A stretch of DNA of 64,000 nt, from NCBI GenBank assembly GCA_030540715.1, contig JAUNVQ010000007.1, positions 41,149-105,148 on the forward strand, in the 5' to 3' direction. Of this stretch, positions 18,873-27,625 are shown piece by piece. Within the stretch, counting starts at the first letter, position 1. Each line of letters begins with the position of its first letter. Below the pieces are notes generated by a model. It saw only the letters and a program-made list of their open reading frames with translations. It was not told where the DNA came from and did not search any database. The translations under genes were made by a program, and so were the position numbers. Source of the DNA: Actinomycetaceae bacterium (GTDB taxonomy: Bacteria; Actinomycetota; Actinomycetes; Actinomycetales; Actinomycetaceae).

Positions 18873-21800
18873 CGACACCACAGGCAAAAGAAACAGTGGA
18901 CAGATGGGAAATGTCGTAGTGAGCAAAAAGAAGCCTCAAGATAAACTTGACCCTGTGCCACAGGGTACACCGCACTATGCCGAACTGCATGCCTATAGTG
19001 CCTACTCATTTTTACATGGAGTCACCCAGCCCTTTGAGATGGTAAAACAGGCAAAAGAGCTTGGGCTATTTGCCTTGGGGATTACCGACAGAGACGGTTT
19101 TTACGCAGTAAGCCAGCTTCACCAAGCCAGCAAACAGTTCAACCTTCCAATTGTTTATGGCGCTGAACTGCCAATAGAAGGATTTGGATGGCTACCAGTG
19201 CTGGCAATCAAAGAACGCGGATATAGAAAACTCTCGCAGGCAATCTCGGACCACCATTTACACGCAGGAAAGCGCGACAGTGGTTTTTACAGTCTTGACG
19301 CACTAGCATGCATCGCCGATAACAGCTGGATAGTGCTGACAGGTAACCATATGTCACAAGTTATGTCATCAAATCATCAGCAGCTTCTTCGAGGAACATA
19401 CTATCCCCATCAACTACAGGCTGCCATCACAAAAGTATGTCAACTTAAAGATGCTTTTGGCCCCCACAATGTTTTCATTGAAAACTGTCGCTACGGATTT
19501 TCAGGTGAACACCACCAAACAGAAATTTTACGCACACTATCACGCCGTACAGGCATACCCATAGTCGGGGCTAGCGGGGCAACATGTGCGTATCCCCATC
19601 AGCAAAAACTAGCCGATCTTCTGGCAGTAACCAGGCTTAACACCTCATTGGAACGCGGGCGACGCTACCTACCTGCAACTCACGGAATACTGCGCTCACC
19701 ACTACATATGGCAGCCTTACATGATGTTGAAGAGCTATCTATATCAGTTGAGATTGCAAAACGCTGCAGTTTTGACTGGGATCTTTTGGCTCCCAAACTT
19801 CCATCCACCGATGTTCCGCAAGGATATTCACAGTCTCAATGGTTACGCCATCGAACCTACCAAGGAGCCTACCAACGCTACGGAAGCCGTGCCTCACACC
19901 CACAAGCCTGGCAACAAATTGATAATGAGCTTGATGTTATTTCGCGGCTAGGCTTTGACGGATATTTTCTGATCGTCGATGATATAGTTCAGTTTTGCCG
20001 CAGCAACAATATTATGTGCCAGGGACGTGGCTCGGCAGCCAATTCTGCAGTATGTTTTGCCTTGGGAATAACAGCGGTTGATGCCGTAAAATATCAGCTG
20101 CTTTTTGAAAGATTCCTTTCAGAAAATCGGCGCCACCAACCACCAGATATTGACATCGACATTGAATCTGGGCGACGTGAAGAAGTTATCCAATACGTTT
20201 ACAACCGCTACGGCCGACAACGTGCAGCACTGGTAGCTACCGTTATTTCCTATCGCACCCGTTCTGCAATACGTGATGTGTCACGCGCACTGGGCTATGA
20301 CAGTATCGAAAATGATAGTCGTATAGACAACCATCCACAACAGGTTGTGGAGTTAAGCGAACAACTAAAAAAACTACCACGCCACATGGGAATCCATCCA
20401 GGTGGTATGGTGTTATGCGAACAGCCAGTCACACAGATATGCCCCGTAAACTGGGGTGCCATGAAAAATCGCTCAGTGTTGCAATGGGACAAAGAAGACT
20501 GCGCCGAAGCGGGCCTTGTCAAATTTGACCTGCTGGGGCTAGGAATGTTGACGGCTCTACACAAAGCCTTCGACTCCATCGAGGCACGCGGTATTACAGC
20601 CCCCAATGGGACACGCCTCGATCTTCATAATATTCCCCAAGAAGACCCACAAGTTTTTGAGCTGCTGCAACGCGCCGACACGGTGGGGGTTTTTCAAGTG
20701 GAATCACGTGCTCAAATGAACACACTACCACGAATGAAACCCGCCTGTTTTTATGACATCGTTATTGAAGTAGCCCTGGTTCGCCCAGGCCCCATCCAAG
20801 GTGAGGCTATTAACCCATATTTACGTCGCCGCCAGGGAAAAGAACCTGTCACTTACGTACACCCAAGCCTTATACCAGCATTAAAGAAAACCCTGGGTGT
20901 CCCCATTTTTCAAGAACAGCTTATGCGCATAGCCGTTGACGGCGCAGGATTTAGTCCAGCCCAAGCCGATGAACTACGAAAAGCTATGGGGTCAAAACGT
21001 TCACGTGAACGTATGCAAGCCCTGAAAACCCCATTATTTAACGGAATGGTCGCACGCGGATTTACCTGTCAACAAATGGATCAGGTATGGCAGATGCTTC
21101 ACGGTTTTGCAGCCTTTGGTTTTCCTGAATCACATTCATTTTCCTTTGCCTATATAGTCTATGCGTCGGCATGGCTGAAAGTTCACTATCCTGCTGATTT
21201 TTATGCTGCACTTTTAGCCAGTCAACCTATGGGGTTTTATTCTGCGCAATCTCTTGTGGCTGATGCGCGACGTCGAGGTATTACTGTGCGAAGCCCCGAT
21301 GTCAACTTTTCTTTAGCCAAGGCCTCAGTTGAATTTATTTCAGAGGGCGAACCTGCACTCCGTTTAGGATTGGAATCGATCAGGGGACTTTCACGCACAA
21401 CTATGAACACCATTGTTGATCAACGAGATACAGGATTTAGCAGTATTGAGCAGTGTGTATGGCGGTGCGGGCTGACACGTAAAGAAGCAACACTGCTGGC
21501 AGGGGCAAAAGCCTTTGGCAGCATCGAACCCACACGTTCTCAGGCGCTATGGACTGCAGGTATTGTTCGCTTACGACCACCCACCCCCTGGTACCAAATG
21601 GAATTCGATTTCACAAAAAATGATCTTGAAGTAGCCACTGCAATTCCAGTGGACTTGCCACCAGAATCACCACAAGACGCCCTGTGCAATGACATAAAAA
21701 CTACGGGAGTATCGACTCAAGCCCACCCGATGTCGCTGATGCGTCACCAGTTACAAGGAATTTGTACAGCGCAAGAAATTAACACAATGTCACAGGGTGG

Positions 21801-22071
21801 ACGTGTAAAACATGCGGGTGTAATTACTCATCGGCAACGCCCGTCAACAGCGAAAGGTATAACTTTTTTATCTTTAGAAGACGAGACTGGGCTGGTCAAT
21901 GTTATGTGTTCACAGGGCGTGTGGCAGCATTACCGTGTTGTAGCAACCTATGCTAAAGCCGTGATAGTGCGCGGACGGGTAGAGGTATCCCAGGGTGCTC
22001 ATGTTATACATGCTGAATATTTGGAGGAGCTGAAAGTCCCAGGAGCCGGGCATTCACGTGATTTCCGGTAA
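18853..22071 (+). CDS. dnaE2: Error-prone DNA polymerase DnaE2 (C-family)
   Basis: Alpha-subunit-type polymerase of 1072 aa used for damage-induced mutagenesis. It has an N-terminal PHP domain (ELHAYSAYSFLHG, GITDRDGFYAV), the palm with MCQGRGSAANSAVCFALGIT and catalytic aspartates in PDIDIDIESGRREE, finger motifs (LGVPIFQEQLMRIA, MGSKRSRERM) and a C-terminal OB fold (HAGVITHRQRPSTAKGITF). As in other DnaE2 proteins it is shorter than replicative DnaE1. Start is ATG 18853, overlapping imuB; ATG 18904 is an alternative because no strong Shine-Dalgarno decides. Third gene of the LexA-controlled operon. Confidence 0.94.
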   Translation: MTVNFVSDTTGKRNSGQMGNVVVSKKKPQDKLDPVPQGTPHYAELHAYSAYSFLHGVTQPFEMVKQAKELGLFALGITDRDGFYAVSQLHQASKQFNLPIVYGAELPIEGFGWLPVLAIKERGYRKLSQAISDHHLHAGKRDSGFYSLDALACIADNSWIVLTGNHMSQVMSSNHQQLLRGTYYPHQLQAAITKVCQLKDAFGPHNVFIENCRYGFSGEHHQTEILRTLSRRTGIPIVGASGATCAYPHQQKLADLLAVTRLNTSLERGRRYLPATHGILRSPLHMAALHDVEELSISVEIAKRCSFDWDLLAPKLPSTDVPQGYSQSQWLRHRTYQGAYQRYGSRASHPQAWQQIDNELDVISRLGFDGYFLIVDDIVQFCRSNNIMCQGRGSAANSAVCFALGITAVDAVKYQLLFERFLSENRRHQPPDIDIDIESGRREEVIQYVYNRYGRQRAALVATVISYRTRSAIRDVSRALGYDSIENDSRIDNHPQQVVELSEQLKKLPRHMGIHPGGMVLCEQPVTQICPVNWGAMKNRSVLQWDKEDCAEAGLVKFDLLGLGMLTALHKAFDSIEARGITAPNGTRLDLHNIPQEDPQVFELLQRADTVGVFQVESRAQMNTLPRMKPACFYDIVIEVALVRPGPIQGEAINPYLRRRQGKEPVTYVHPSLIPALKKTLGVPIFQEQLMRIAVDGAGFSPAQADELRKAMGSKRSRERMQALKTPLFNGMVARGFTCQQMDQVWQMLHGFAAFGFPESHSFSFAYIVYASAWLKVHYPADFYAALLASQPMGFYSAQSLVADARRRGITVRSPDVNFSLAKASVEFISEGEPALRLGLESIRGLSRTTMNTIVDQRDTGFSSIEQCVWRCGLTRKEATLLAGAKAFGSIEPTRSQALWTAGIVRLRPPTPWYQMEFDFTKNDLEVATAIPVDLPPESPQDALCNDIKTTGVSTQAHPMSLMRHQLQGICTAQEINTMSQGGRVKHAGVITHRQRPSTAKGITFLSLEDETGLVNVMCSQGVWQHYRVVATYAKAVIVRGRVEVSQGAHVIHAEYLEELKVPGAGHSRDFR

Positions 22072-22155
22072 ACATTATAGAAAGAAACAATAGATTTACA
22101 TCACACTTTACCGATAGACTGGCAGTGTTATGCGCGTGTAGAAAAGGAAAAAGTC

Positions 22156-23043
22156 ATGGATAATCGTGAACAGTTACAAGAGCTGAATGAAGCTGATGCC
22201 TATCATGTTACAAAGATACCTCGAAAAATCTATGAGGCCGAGATTTATCGACTCCAAGGTGAGCTAGGCAAATTACAGCGGTGGGTAAAGGCTACAAATT
22301 CGCGTGTTGTTATTCTTTTTGAGGGGCGCGATGCAGCCGGTAAAGGTGGAACAATTAAACGTATTACCGAATATTTGTCACCACGTGTAGCACGTATTGC
22401 GGCACTGCCTAAACCGACTGAACGTGAAGAAACTCAGTGGTATTTTCAACGCTATATTGCACATTTGCCATCAGCTGGTGAAATCGTGTTATTTGACCGC
22501 TCCTGGTACAACAGGGCAGGGGTGGAAAAGGTAATGGGTTTTTGTTCGCCTGAAGAAGTTCAACTTTTTATGCGTCAATGCCCTATTTTTGAACAAATGC
22601 TTGTCGATGACGGTATCTATTTGCGTAAATACTGGTTCTCAGTTTCTGATGATGTTCAGTATGAACGCTTTGAGTCTCGACTTAATGACCCGTTACGTCA
22701 ATGGAAACTCAGCCCCATTGACTTGGAATCCATTTCACGTTGGGAAGACTACTCGCGGGCAAAAGACGACATGATGGTTCATACAGATACTCCGTGGGCA
22801 CCGTGGCACCATGTTGCGTCTGATTCAAAGAAACAGGCACGTATCAACATGATTTCACATTTATTACATTCTTTGCCTTACTACGATATTGAGCCTGAAG
22901 AAATGATTGAGCTGCCAAAGCGTCCACAAACAACAGGATATGTGCGCCCAAGCGTTTCTATTAGTAAGTATGTACCTGACCATGCTTCCACCTTGGTAAG
23001 TGAATCCAAGAAAAAGCATAAAAAGAAAAAAAAGGATAAATAG
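22156..23043 (+). CDS. ppk2: Polyphosphate kinase 2
   Basis: PPK2 transfers phosphate between polyphosphate and nucleotides, in many members making GTP or ATP from the diphosphate. The 295-aa protein has the Walker A-like FEGRDAAGKGGTI (near residues 54-66), then LPKPTEREETQWYFQRY, the Walker B-like IVLFDRSWYNRAGVE and a lid region. Length fits a single-domain class I enzyme. The C-terminus is a lysine tail (KKHKKKKKDK), plausibly binding the polyanion; this is inference. AAAAGGAAA precedes ATG. It lies 84 bp after dnaE2 with the same orientation, but likely has its own promoter. Confidence 0.92.
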   Translation: MDNREQLQELNEADAYHVTKIPRKIYEAEIYRLQGELGKLQRWVKATNSRVVILFEGRDAAGKGGTIKRITEYLSPRVARIAALPKPTEREETQWYFQRYIAHLPSAGEIVLFDRSWYNRAGVEKVMGFCSPEEVQLFMRQCPIFEQMLVDDGIYLRKYWFSVSDDVQYERFESRLNDPLRQWKLSPIDLESISRWEDYSRAKDDMMVHTDTPWAPWHHVASDSKKQARINMISHLLHSLPYYDIEPEEMIELPKRPQTTGYVRPSVSISKYVPDHASTLVSESKKKHKKKKKDK

Positions 23044-23078
23044 CGAGGTTGTTTTACAGTCACAATGCAGACCTCGCT

Positions 23079-23115
23079 TCATATGCGCATATGAGAGCGA
23101 TGTTATGATAGCTGT
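23079..23115 (+). promoter_or_regulatory. Leaderless promoter with 16-bp palindrome, ABC exporter operon
   Basis: A perfect 16-bp palindrome, TCATATGCGCATATGA (23079-23094), lies in the -35 zone of a promoter whose -10 is TATGAT (23104-23109). The ATG of the ATPase gene is at 23116, six bases past the hexamer, so the mRNA should begin at or one base from the start codon. There is no Shine-Dalgarno. The palindrome is a candidate operator for a drug-sensing repressor. Confidence 0.6.
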
Positions 23116-24342
23116 ATGACTACCTTGCATAAACTAACTTCTGTAAGCAATCCTGTTGTCATCGTTAGAAATCTTACAAAGACCTTTGGTCGCGGTGATC
23201 ATCAAGTGGTGGCTCTTAATGATGTCAGCATCGACATTGAACGTGGCTCTTTCACCGTTATTATGGGGCCCTCAGGCTCAGGTAAATCAACTTTTATGCA
23301 CTGTGTTGCGGGTCTGGACTCGGTGACGAAAGGAAGCATTGATGTTGATGGTATTCGCATTACAGATATGTCGCAGCGCCGATTGACAAAAATGCGTCGT
23401 GACCATATAGGGTTCGTTTTTCAGTCGTTTAATCTTATTCCCACGCTTAATGCGGCAGAAAATATTACATTGCCTCGTAATATTGCACATAAAAAGGTTG
23501 ATGAAAAACTTTTTGATGCCGTTGTAGATTCACTGGATTTAACACATAGGCTCACACATAAACCCGCAGAGCTTTCAGGAGGTCAACAACAACGCGTTGC
23601 CTGCGCACGAGCTCTGGTGCAAGAACCAGCCGTTCTTTTTGCAGATGAACCAACCGGCAACTTGGATTCAACATCAAGTCAACAGGTATTGCGCTACCTT
23701 CGCCAAGCCGTTGATAAGTTTGGACAAACTGTAGTGATGGTAACCCACGAGCCAGATGCTGCTGCATGGGCAGACAAAATTTTATTCTTAAAAGATGGGC
23801 GACTTGTTGCCGAACTGCAGCAACCAACACGCACCAGTGTTTTGAATGCACTAGGAGAACTTGAAGATATTGATGCTGAGGAACCCGGTGATGTCTTAAA
23901 GAATGAGCGATATTCGACAGGATCACAATACGACCTATCAGCGAAGACACCAGCCAAACCGTTAGAAAGGCGTGCTGCTTCAAGATTGACACAGCGCCGT
24001 GAAACACCGCCCGAGCCAAGTGGTACTCCAGCTGAGGTTGTGTCACATGAAGTCCCAATTGCCGAAGCGGCGCAATCAAAGACAATGAACACGTCACCAG
24101 CGCCTGTGCCACCTCTGCCCGGTGTGACACACAGCGCACAGCCTGCTAGTAGAGCGCAGCATGAATTTTCCCAACATCAACAGGTTTCTTCTTTCCTTCC
24201 GGTTGAAAGGCAATCCGTTGAAGGAAAAAACAGTCCCAATGGCTCACATCTTGCTTCACCATCGCCATTAAGGGGTGCCGACATGCAACAGGCCCCTCCA
24301 AAGGAGGGCCGTTTTCCATCACGTCGTCGGCGACGACAATGA
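23116..24342 (+). CDS. MacB/LolD-type ABC transporter ATPase with long disordered tail
   Basis: A 408-aa ATPase. Walker A GPSGSGKST is at residues 51-59, a MacB/LolD-type stretch GFVFQSFNLIPTLNAAENI follows, the signature LSGGQQQR is near 153 and Walker B VLFADEP near 173. The canonical domain ends around residue 235. The remaining 170 residues are Pro/Ser/Gln/Arg rich without recognisable fold, ending in RFPSRRRRRQ, an unusual addition to this family. It pairs with the FtsX-type permease 36 bp downstream. A terminator-like hairpin (24291-24310) lies inside the tail-coding region. Substrate unknown: peptide, lipid or antibiotic export are the family options. Confidence 0.88.
   Translation: MTTLHKLTSVSNPVVIVRNLTKTFGRGDHQVVALNDVSIDIERGSFTVIMGPSGSGKSTFMHCVAGLDSVTKGSIDVDGIRITDMSQRRLTKMRRDHIGFVFQSFNLIPTLNAAENITLPRNIAHKKVDEKLFDAVVDSLDLTHRLTHKPAELSGGQQQRVACARALVQEPAVLFADEPTGNLDSTSSQQVLRYLRQAVDKFGQTVVMVTHEPDAAAWADKILFLKDGRLVAELQQPTRTSVLNALGELEDIDAEEPGDVLKNERYSTGSQYDLSAKTPAKPLERRAASRLTQRRETPPEPSGTPAEVVSHEVPIAEAAQSKTMNTSPAPVPPLPGVTHSAQPASRAQHEFSQHQQVSSFLPVERQSVEGKNSPNGSHLASPSPLRGADMQQAPPKEGRFPSRRRRRQ
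24291..24316 (+). terminator. Intragenic attenuator-like hairpin
   Basis: GGCCCCTCC-AAA-GGAGGGCC (24291-24310) forms an eight-pair stem with one bulged C and a three-base loop, followed by GTTTTCC. It lies within the last 18 codons of the ATPase gene, 70 bp before the permease ATG. It could terminate part of the transcripts and set the ATPase:permease ratio, or simply be a chance of coding the basic tail. Confidence 0.4.
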
Positions 24343-24378
24343 ACGCTCAAAATTTCCATCGATTGAAATGGTAAAAAT

Positions 24379-27228
24379 ATGTGGAAAGTAACGATTCGAA
24401 GTTTGCGCACGGGTTTTGCCCGCTACGTGATGACTCTTTTGGCTGTTGCATTAGGTGTTGCTTTTTTGGCTACCACACTGACTTTGCGTTCAAGCTTAGG
24501 TGAACAGTTTTTACAGCTGTCACAATCCTCGACTGTCTATGATATTTATGTGGTGGGCGCACAATCTGGACAAGACGGCAACACATCAGATGAATCATCC
24601 AAAGATAGTGATGACAGTAACAAGAAAAATTCCTCCGATAATGGTTCTTCTGGGTTAACGTTACGCTCGCAACTACCTGATTCACTGAAAGATGATCTGG
24701 AAAATGTCATCGGTGCTGTTGAGGTACTGCCTCAATACGCAATTAATGTTCAGCTTCGCGACAGCCAGGGTCAAACAATTATCAAAAATGCCAATGCTCC
24801 AGTACTAGTGGTGAGCCAACCGCATGAACGCCAGATTCGGCAATCAAGGATTATTGGAAAAATCCCAGAAGGGAAAGACGAGGTTGTCATTGAAAAAGGT
24901 GGGCTCAAAGCTGCCCACCTGAAAGTTGGCGATAAAGCGCAAATATGGCGTGGTACTGAAAAAATGCCTGTCACCATTGTAGGTAAAATGGATCTTGGCC
25001 ATTCCATGGCGGGAGCCACCATTATGTTTATGGCCTCCGATGCGGTGCGCGATATGCAGATGGCATCAAAGCTAGAACTTAGTGAAGAAAATATCCGCCA
25101 GGCATTACAACAATCTGAGGAGATTAAGCAGCTTCCTCAACCACTGCGGCAAGAAACTATCGACAATGCGGTAAAAGAACAGCTAAAGGATATTTCCGAA
25201 AAACCGCTTCAGGTTCCCTCTATCGCTATTCGCGTCAACAAAAACTCTGATGTTCATGTGACAAAAGAACGTTTAGAACGAAAACTGCGCAATGTGTGGA
25301 AAAACTATGAACTGACGACGCAACCCGATGTTCTTACCCGTCAAGAAAAGATCGATGAAGATAATAGACAGATTGAAGAATCTTTGGGGTATGTCAATAT
25401 CTTCTTGTTGGTATTCGTAGGAATCGCACTTTTTGTTGGCATCTTTATTATTGCTAATACTTTCCGTATGATTGTTCAAGCCCAGCAAAAACAGTTTGCT
25501 ATGCTTCGAGCAATCGGTGTCTCAGCGCAACAGATTTTTCTGGTTGTTTTCTTCCAGGGACTTATTATCGGAGTGATGGGTTCAGCGCTGGGTATTGCTT
25601 TGTCCCTTGGGCTTAACAAAATATTGAAAGCAATTATTTCGTCTTCTGGACTGTTAATTGACGATCTTGAGTTGACTTCTGAAGCTATCAGCGTTGCCAT
25701 CATTGTAGGCGTCCTTGTCACTTTGCTTGGTGCCATTATTCCTGCGCGTATCGCAGCAAAAACACCACCTGTTGAAGCAATGCGTGTGACAGAAGGTGCC
25801 CAACAAAAATCACTTCTTGTTCCAACGATTATCGGCATCATCATGATGCTAGCTGGAAGCCTGGGAATTATTTTGGCAGCAGGCCTTTATAGTGATCATC
25901 CAGGATTACTTCTTGGCGGAGGAATAGTTATCTTCCTTCTGGGGCTATTGATTGCAACACCTGCGCTCTCACGTCCCATTGTATGGCTTGTGGCATGGCC
26001 ATTGCGTATAATGCGCCCAACGGGAAAACTAGCGATGTATAACGTGTTACGTAACCCGCGTCGAACAGCGGCAACGGCCTCTGCTTTGATGATTGGTGTT
26101 ACCCTGATGACTTTAGGCTCCGTCATGGCGGCCTCGATGAAGGAAGCAAGTTCCGATATTGTTGATAGTCAGGTGTTAAGCCCAATTATTGTATCCTCAC
26201 CAACAAATCGACCGATTCCAGCAACACTTGCGAAAGAAATACGACAAGTCGAAGGTGTGAAACACGCGTCAAACGACCTGAATTCTGGTGTGCTTGATAC
26301 CAAATATCCTCAGGTAAAAAAGGATTCTGATGGTAATGTGATCGACCAGAAACGCTCACTTGATCACTCTACATACGAATCCACATTCGTTGTTGAAATC
26401 GATCCGAAGTCCATTGACCGTGATTTTATTATTCCTGTCAAGGAAGGAAGTTTGGATCCATTTATTCATCAAACCTCCAAGCACCCTTCGGTGTTGGTTA
26501 ATGAAATAGGATGGTCACAAGACCATCCTATGCCTGGTGACATAGTGAAGTTGAAGGGGGAAAAGAAAACTGTTGAGGCAACAGTGAGCGCAGTTGTTAA
26601 CTCGCAGGTAGTGAAATCACCCTACATTTTGTCGCTGACAACCGCACGCGATATTGGCGTTTCAAATGAGGTACATTTTGTTGTCATGGTTACCGTTAAA
26701 GATGGAGCAAATATTGCGAAAGTCTGTGATGCTATCCAAAAGAAACTTGATGATGTTTCTGGTATGCATGTGGCAATGACCAAAGATGACTATAAAGATA
26801 AGCTTTCCGAACAAGTAGACACCATGCTAGGTATTATCTATGCATTACTGGCATTGTCTATCATTATTGCCATTTTAGGTATTATTAACACACAGTCGCT
26901 GTCTATCAGTGAACGCGTGCGAGAGATCGGTCTTTTGCGTGCTATTGGCTATGGACGCACAAAGATAGCGGGGATGGTTGTTGCCGAGTCGGTTTTGGTG
27001 GCTGTGTTTGGTTCCCTTCTAGGGTTCTTGTCAGGCACTTTTGTCTCATGGGGACTGTTGAGCTATCTCAAAGAAAAAGACCTTGGAATATCGGTATTCG
27101 TATTTCCGTCAACGGCTATCTTGGTGATGGTGTTTGCTTCGATTGCGGTTGGCATACTCTCGGGTATTGTGCCTTCAATTCGAGCAGGCCGAATCCGTTT
27201 ATTGAGCGCGATTTCTTACAACGAGTAG
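24379..27228 (+). CDS. FtsX/MacB-type ABC transporter permease, duplicated architecture
   Basis: A 949-aa membrane protein. An N-terminal helix (about residues 15-35) is followed by an extracellular domain with an Asp/Ser/Asn-rich insertion near residues 60-90. Three FtsX helices follow (about 335-445, ending IPARIAAKTPPVEAMRV), then two central helices (near 480-530), another N-terminal-type helix and extracellular domain, and a second FtsX triple (about 815-940, ending SIRAGRIRLLSAISYNE). Such double-FtsX permeases act as one-subunit exporters with a cognate ATPase, here the gene 36 bp upstream. The transport substrate is not evident. Confidence 0.9.
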   Translation: MWKVTIRSLRTGFARYVMTLLAVALGVAFLATTLTLRSSLGEQFLQLSQSSTVYDIYVVGAQSGQDGNTSDESSKDSDDSNKKNSSDNGSSGLTLRSQLPDSLKDDLENVIGAVEVLPQYAINVQLRDSQGQTIIKNANAPVLVVSQPHERQIRQSRIIGKIPEGKDEVVIEKGGLKAAHLKVGDKAQIWRGTEKMPVTIVGKMDLGHSMAGATIMFMASDAVRDMQMASKLELSEENIRQALQQSEEIKQLPQPLRQETIDNAVKEQLKDISEKPLQVPSIAIRVNKNSDVHVTKERLERKLRNVWKNYELTTQPDVLTRQEKIDEDNRQIEESLGYVNIFLLVFVGIALFVGIFIIANTFRMIVQAQQKQFAMLRAIGVSAQQIFLVVFFQGLIIGVMGSALGIALSLGLNKILKAIISSSGLLIDDLELTSEAISVAIIVGVLVTLLGAIIPARIAAKTPPVEAMRVTEGAQQKSLLVPTIIGIIMMLAGSLGIILAAGLYSDHPGLLLGGGIVIFLLGLLIATPALSRPIVWLVAWPLRIMRPTGKLAMYNVLRNPRRTAATASALMIGVTLMTLGSVMAASMKEASSDIVDSQVLSPIIVSSPTNRPIPATLAKEIRQVEGVKHASNDLNSGVLDTKYPQVKKDSDGNVIDQKRSLDHSTYESTFVVEIDPKSIDRDFIIPVKEGSLDPFIHQTSKHPSVLVNEIGWSQDHPMPGDIVKLKGEKKTVEATVSAVVNSQVVKSPYILSLTTARDIGVSNEVHFVVMVTVKDGANIAKVCDAIQKKLDDVSGMHVAMTKDDYKDKLSEQVDTMLGIIYALLALSIIIAILGIINTQSLSISERVREIGLLRAIGYGRTKIAGMVVAESVLVAVFGSLLGFLSGTFVSWGLLSYLKEKDLGISVFVFPSTAILVMVFASIAVGILSGIVPSIRAGRIRLLSAISYNE

Positions 27229-27426
27229 GGGAGGAAAACGCACCTTTGACCTGAACGAAAAAAGATATTATAAGGGGAAGATGGCGAAGTGTCATTAAAG
27301 CGTTGCCTATCTGTTGTAAATAGTGAAAGTTTTTCTTGCTCATCCGCTTTTAAATGGGACTATCTTCCTTTCAACGGTAGATGAGGTCAATTAAAAATAA
27401 GAAAATACTGTTTTTTCTTGTTATCT

Positions 27427-27456
27427 CTGGCAATGTGTTGCTTGACACATTATACT
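27427..27456 (+). promoter_or_regulatory. Promoter of the candidate small RNA
   Basis: CTGGCA (27427-27432, 4 of 6 to TTGACA), an 18-bp spacer and TATACT (27451-27456, 5 of 6 to TATAAT). The expected start, 6-7 bases on, falls on the GGG at 27461-27463, where the closing stem of the RNA begins. It is 200 bp past the permease stop and no coding sequence follows. Confidence 0.6.
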
Positions 27457-27461
27457 GTAAG

Positions 27462-27570
27462 GGAAACGTCGGTCAGGAACGACGGTGCAGTTGATAAGTA
27501 ATGATGACTGATCAGGAAAGCAAAGCTTTCTGCAGTGTGTGAGCTGCTCCGCCTGGCCGACGTCCTTTTT
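27462..27570 (+). ncRNA. Candidate structured small RNA, about 109 nt, family not recognised
   Basis: A promoter, an RNA-like fold and a U-tract terminator line up. The 5' stretch ACGTCGGTCAG (27466-27476) pairs over 11 bases with CTGGCCGACGT (27553-27563, one G-U), directly followed by CCTTTTT. An inner helix GGTGCAG (27484-27490) with CTGCTCC (27544-27550) has 6 of 7 pairs, and an apical hairpin GAAAGC-AAA-GCTTTC is at 27516-27530. It lacks the SRP RNA loop signature, the tmRNA ends and the RNase P core, and I do not recognise a riboswitch. No gene follows on the plus strand, so a trans-acting RNA is more likely than a leader. Confidence 0.62.
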
Positions 27571-27601
27571 GAGTCAGAGTCTTCCATATAGTGACTCTTT
27601 T
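27571..27601 (+). terminator. Second terminator after the small RNA
   Basis: GAGTCA (27571-27576) pairs with TGACTC (27592-27597), followed by TTTT. It stands immediately behind the U tract of the small RNA, making a tandem terminator facing the convergent gene at 27626. Confidence 0.55.
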
Positions 27602-27625
27602 AAGATCCGTTACTGGGCTAAGATC

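Noticed and set aside
27229..27426. Promoter-like TTGACC ... TTATAA near 27245 and hairpins before the small RNA
   Set aside because: The spacing between hexamers is poor and nothing transcribed from it could be identified apart from the small RNA's own closer promoter.
27462..27570. The small RNA as SRP (4.5S) RNA
   Set aside because: The conserved SRP domain IV (GGTCAGG ... GGAAG ... AGCAGCC) is not in the apical part, and the two inner helices do not form the single SRP hairpin.
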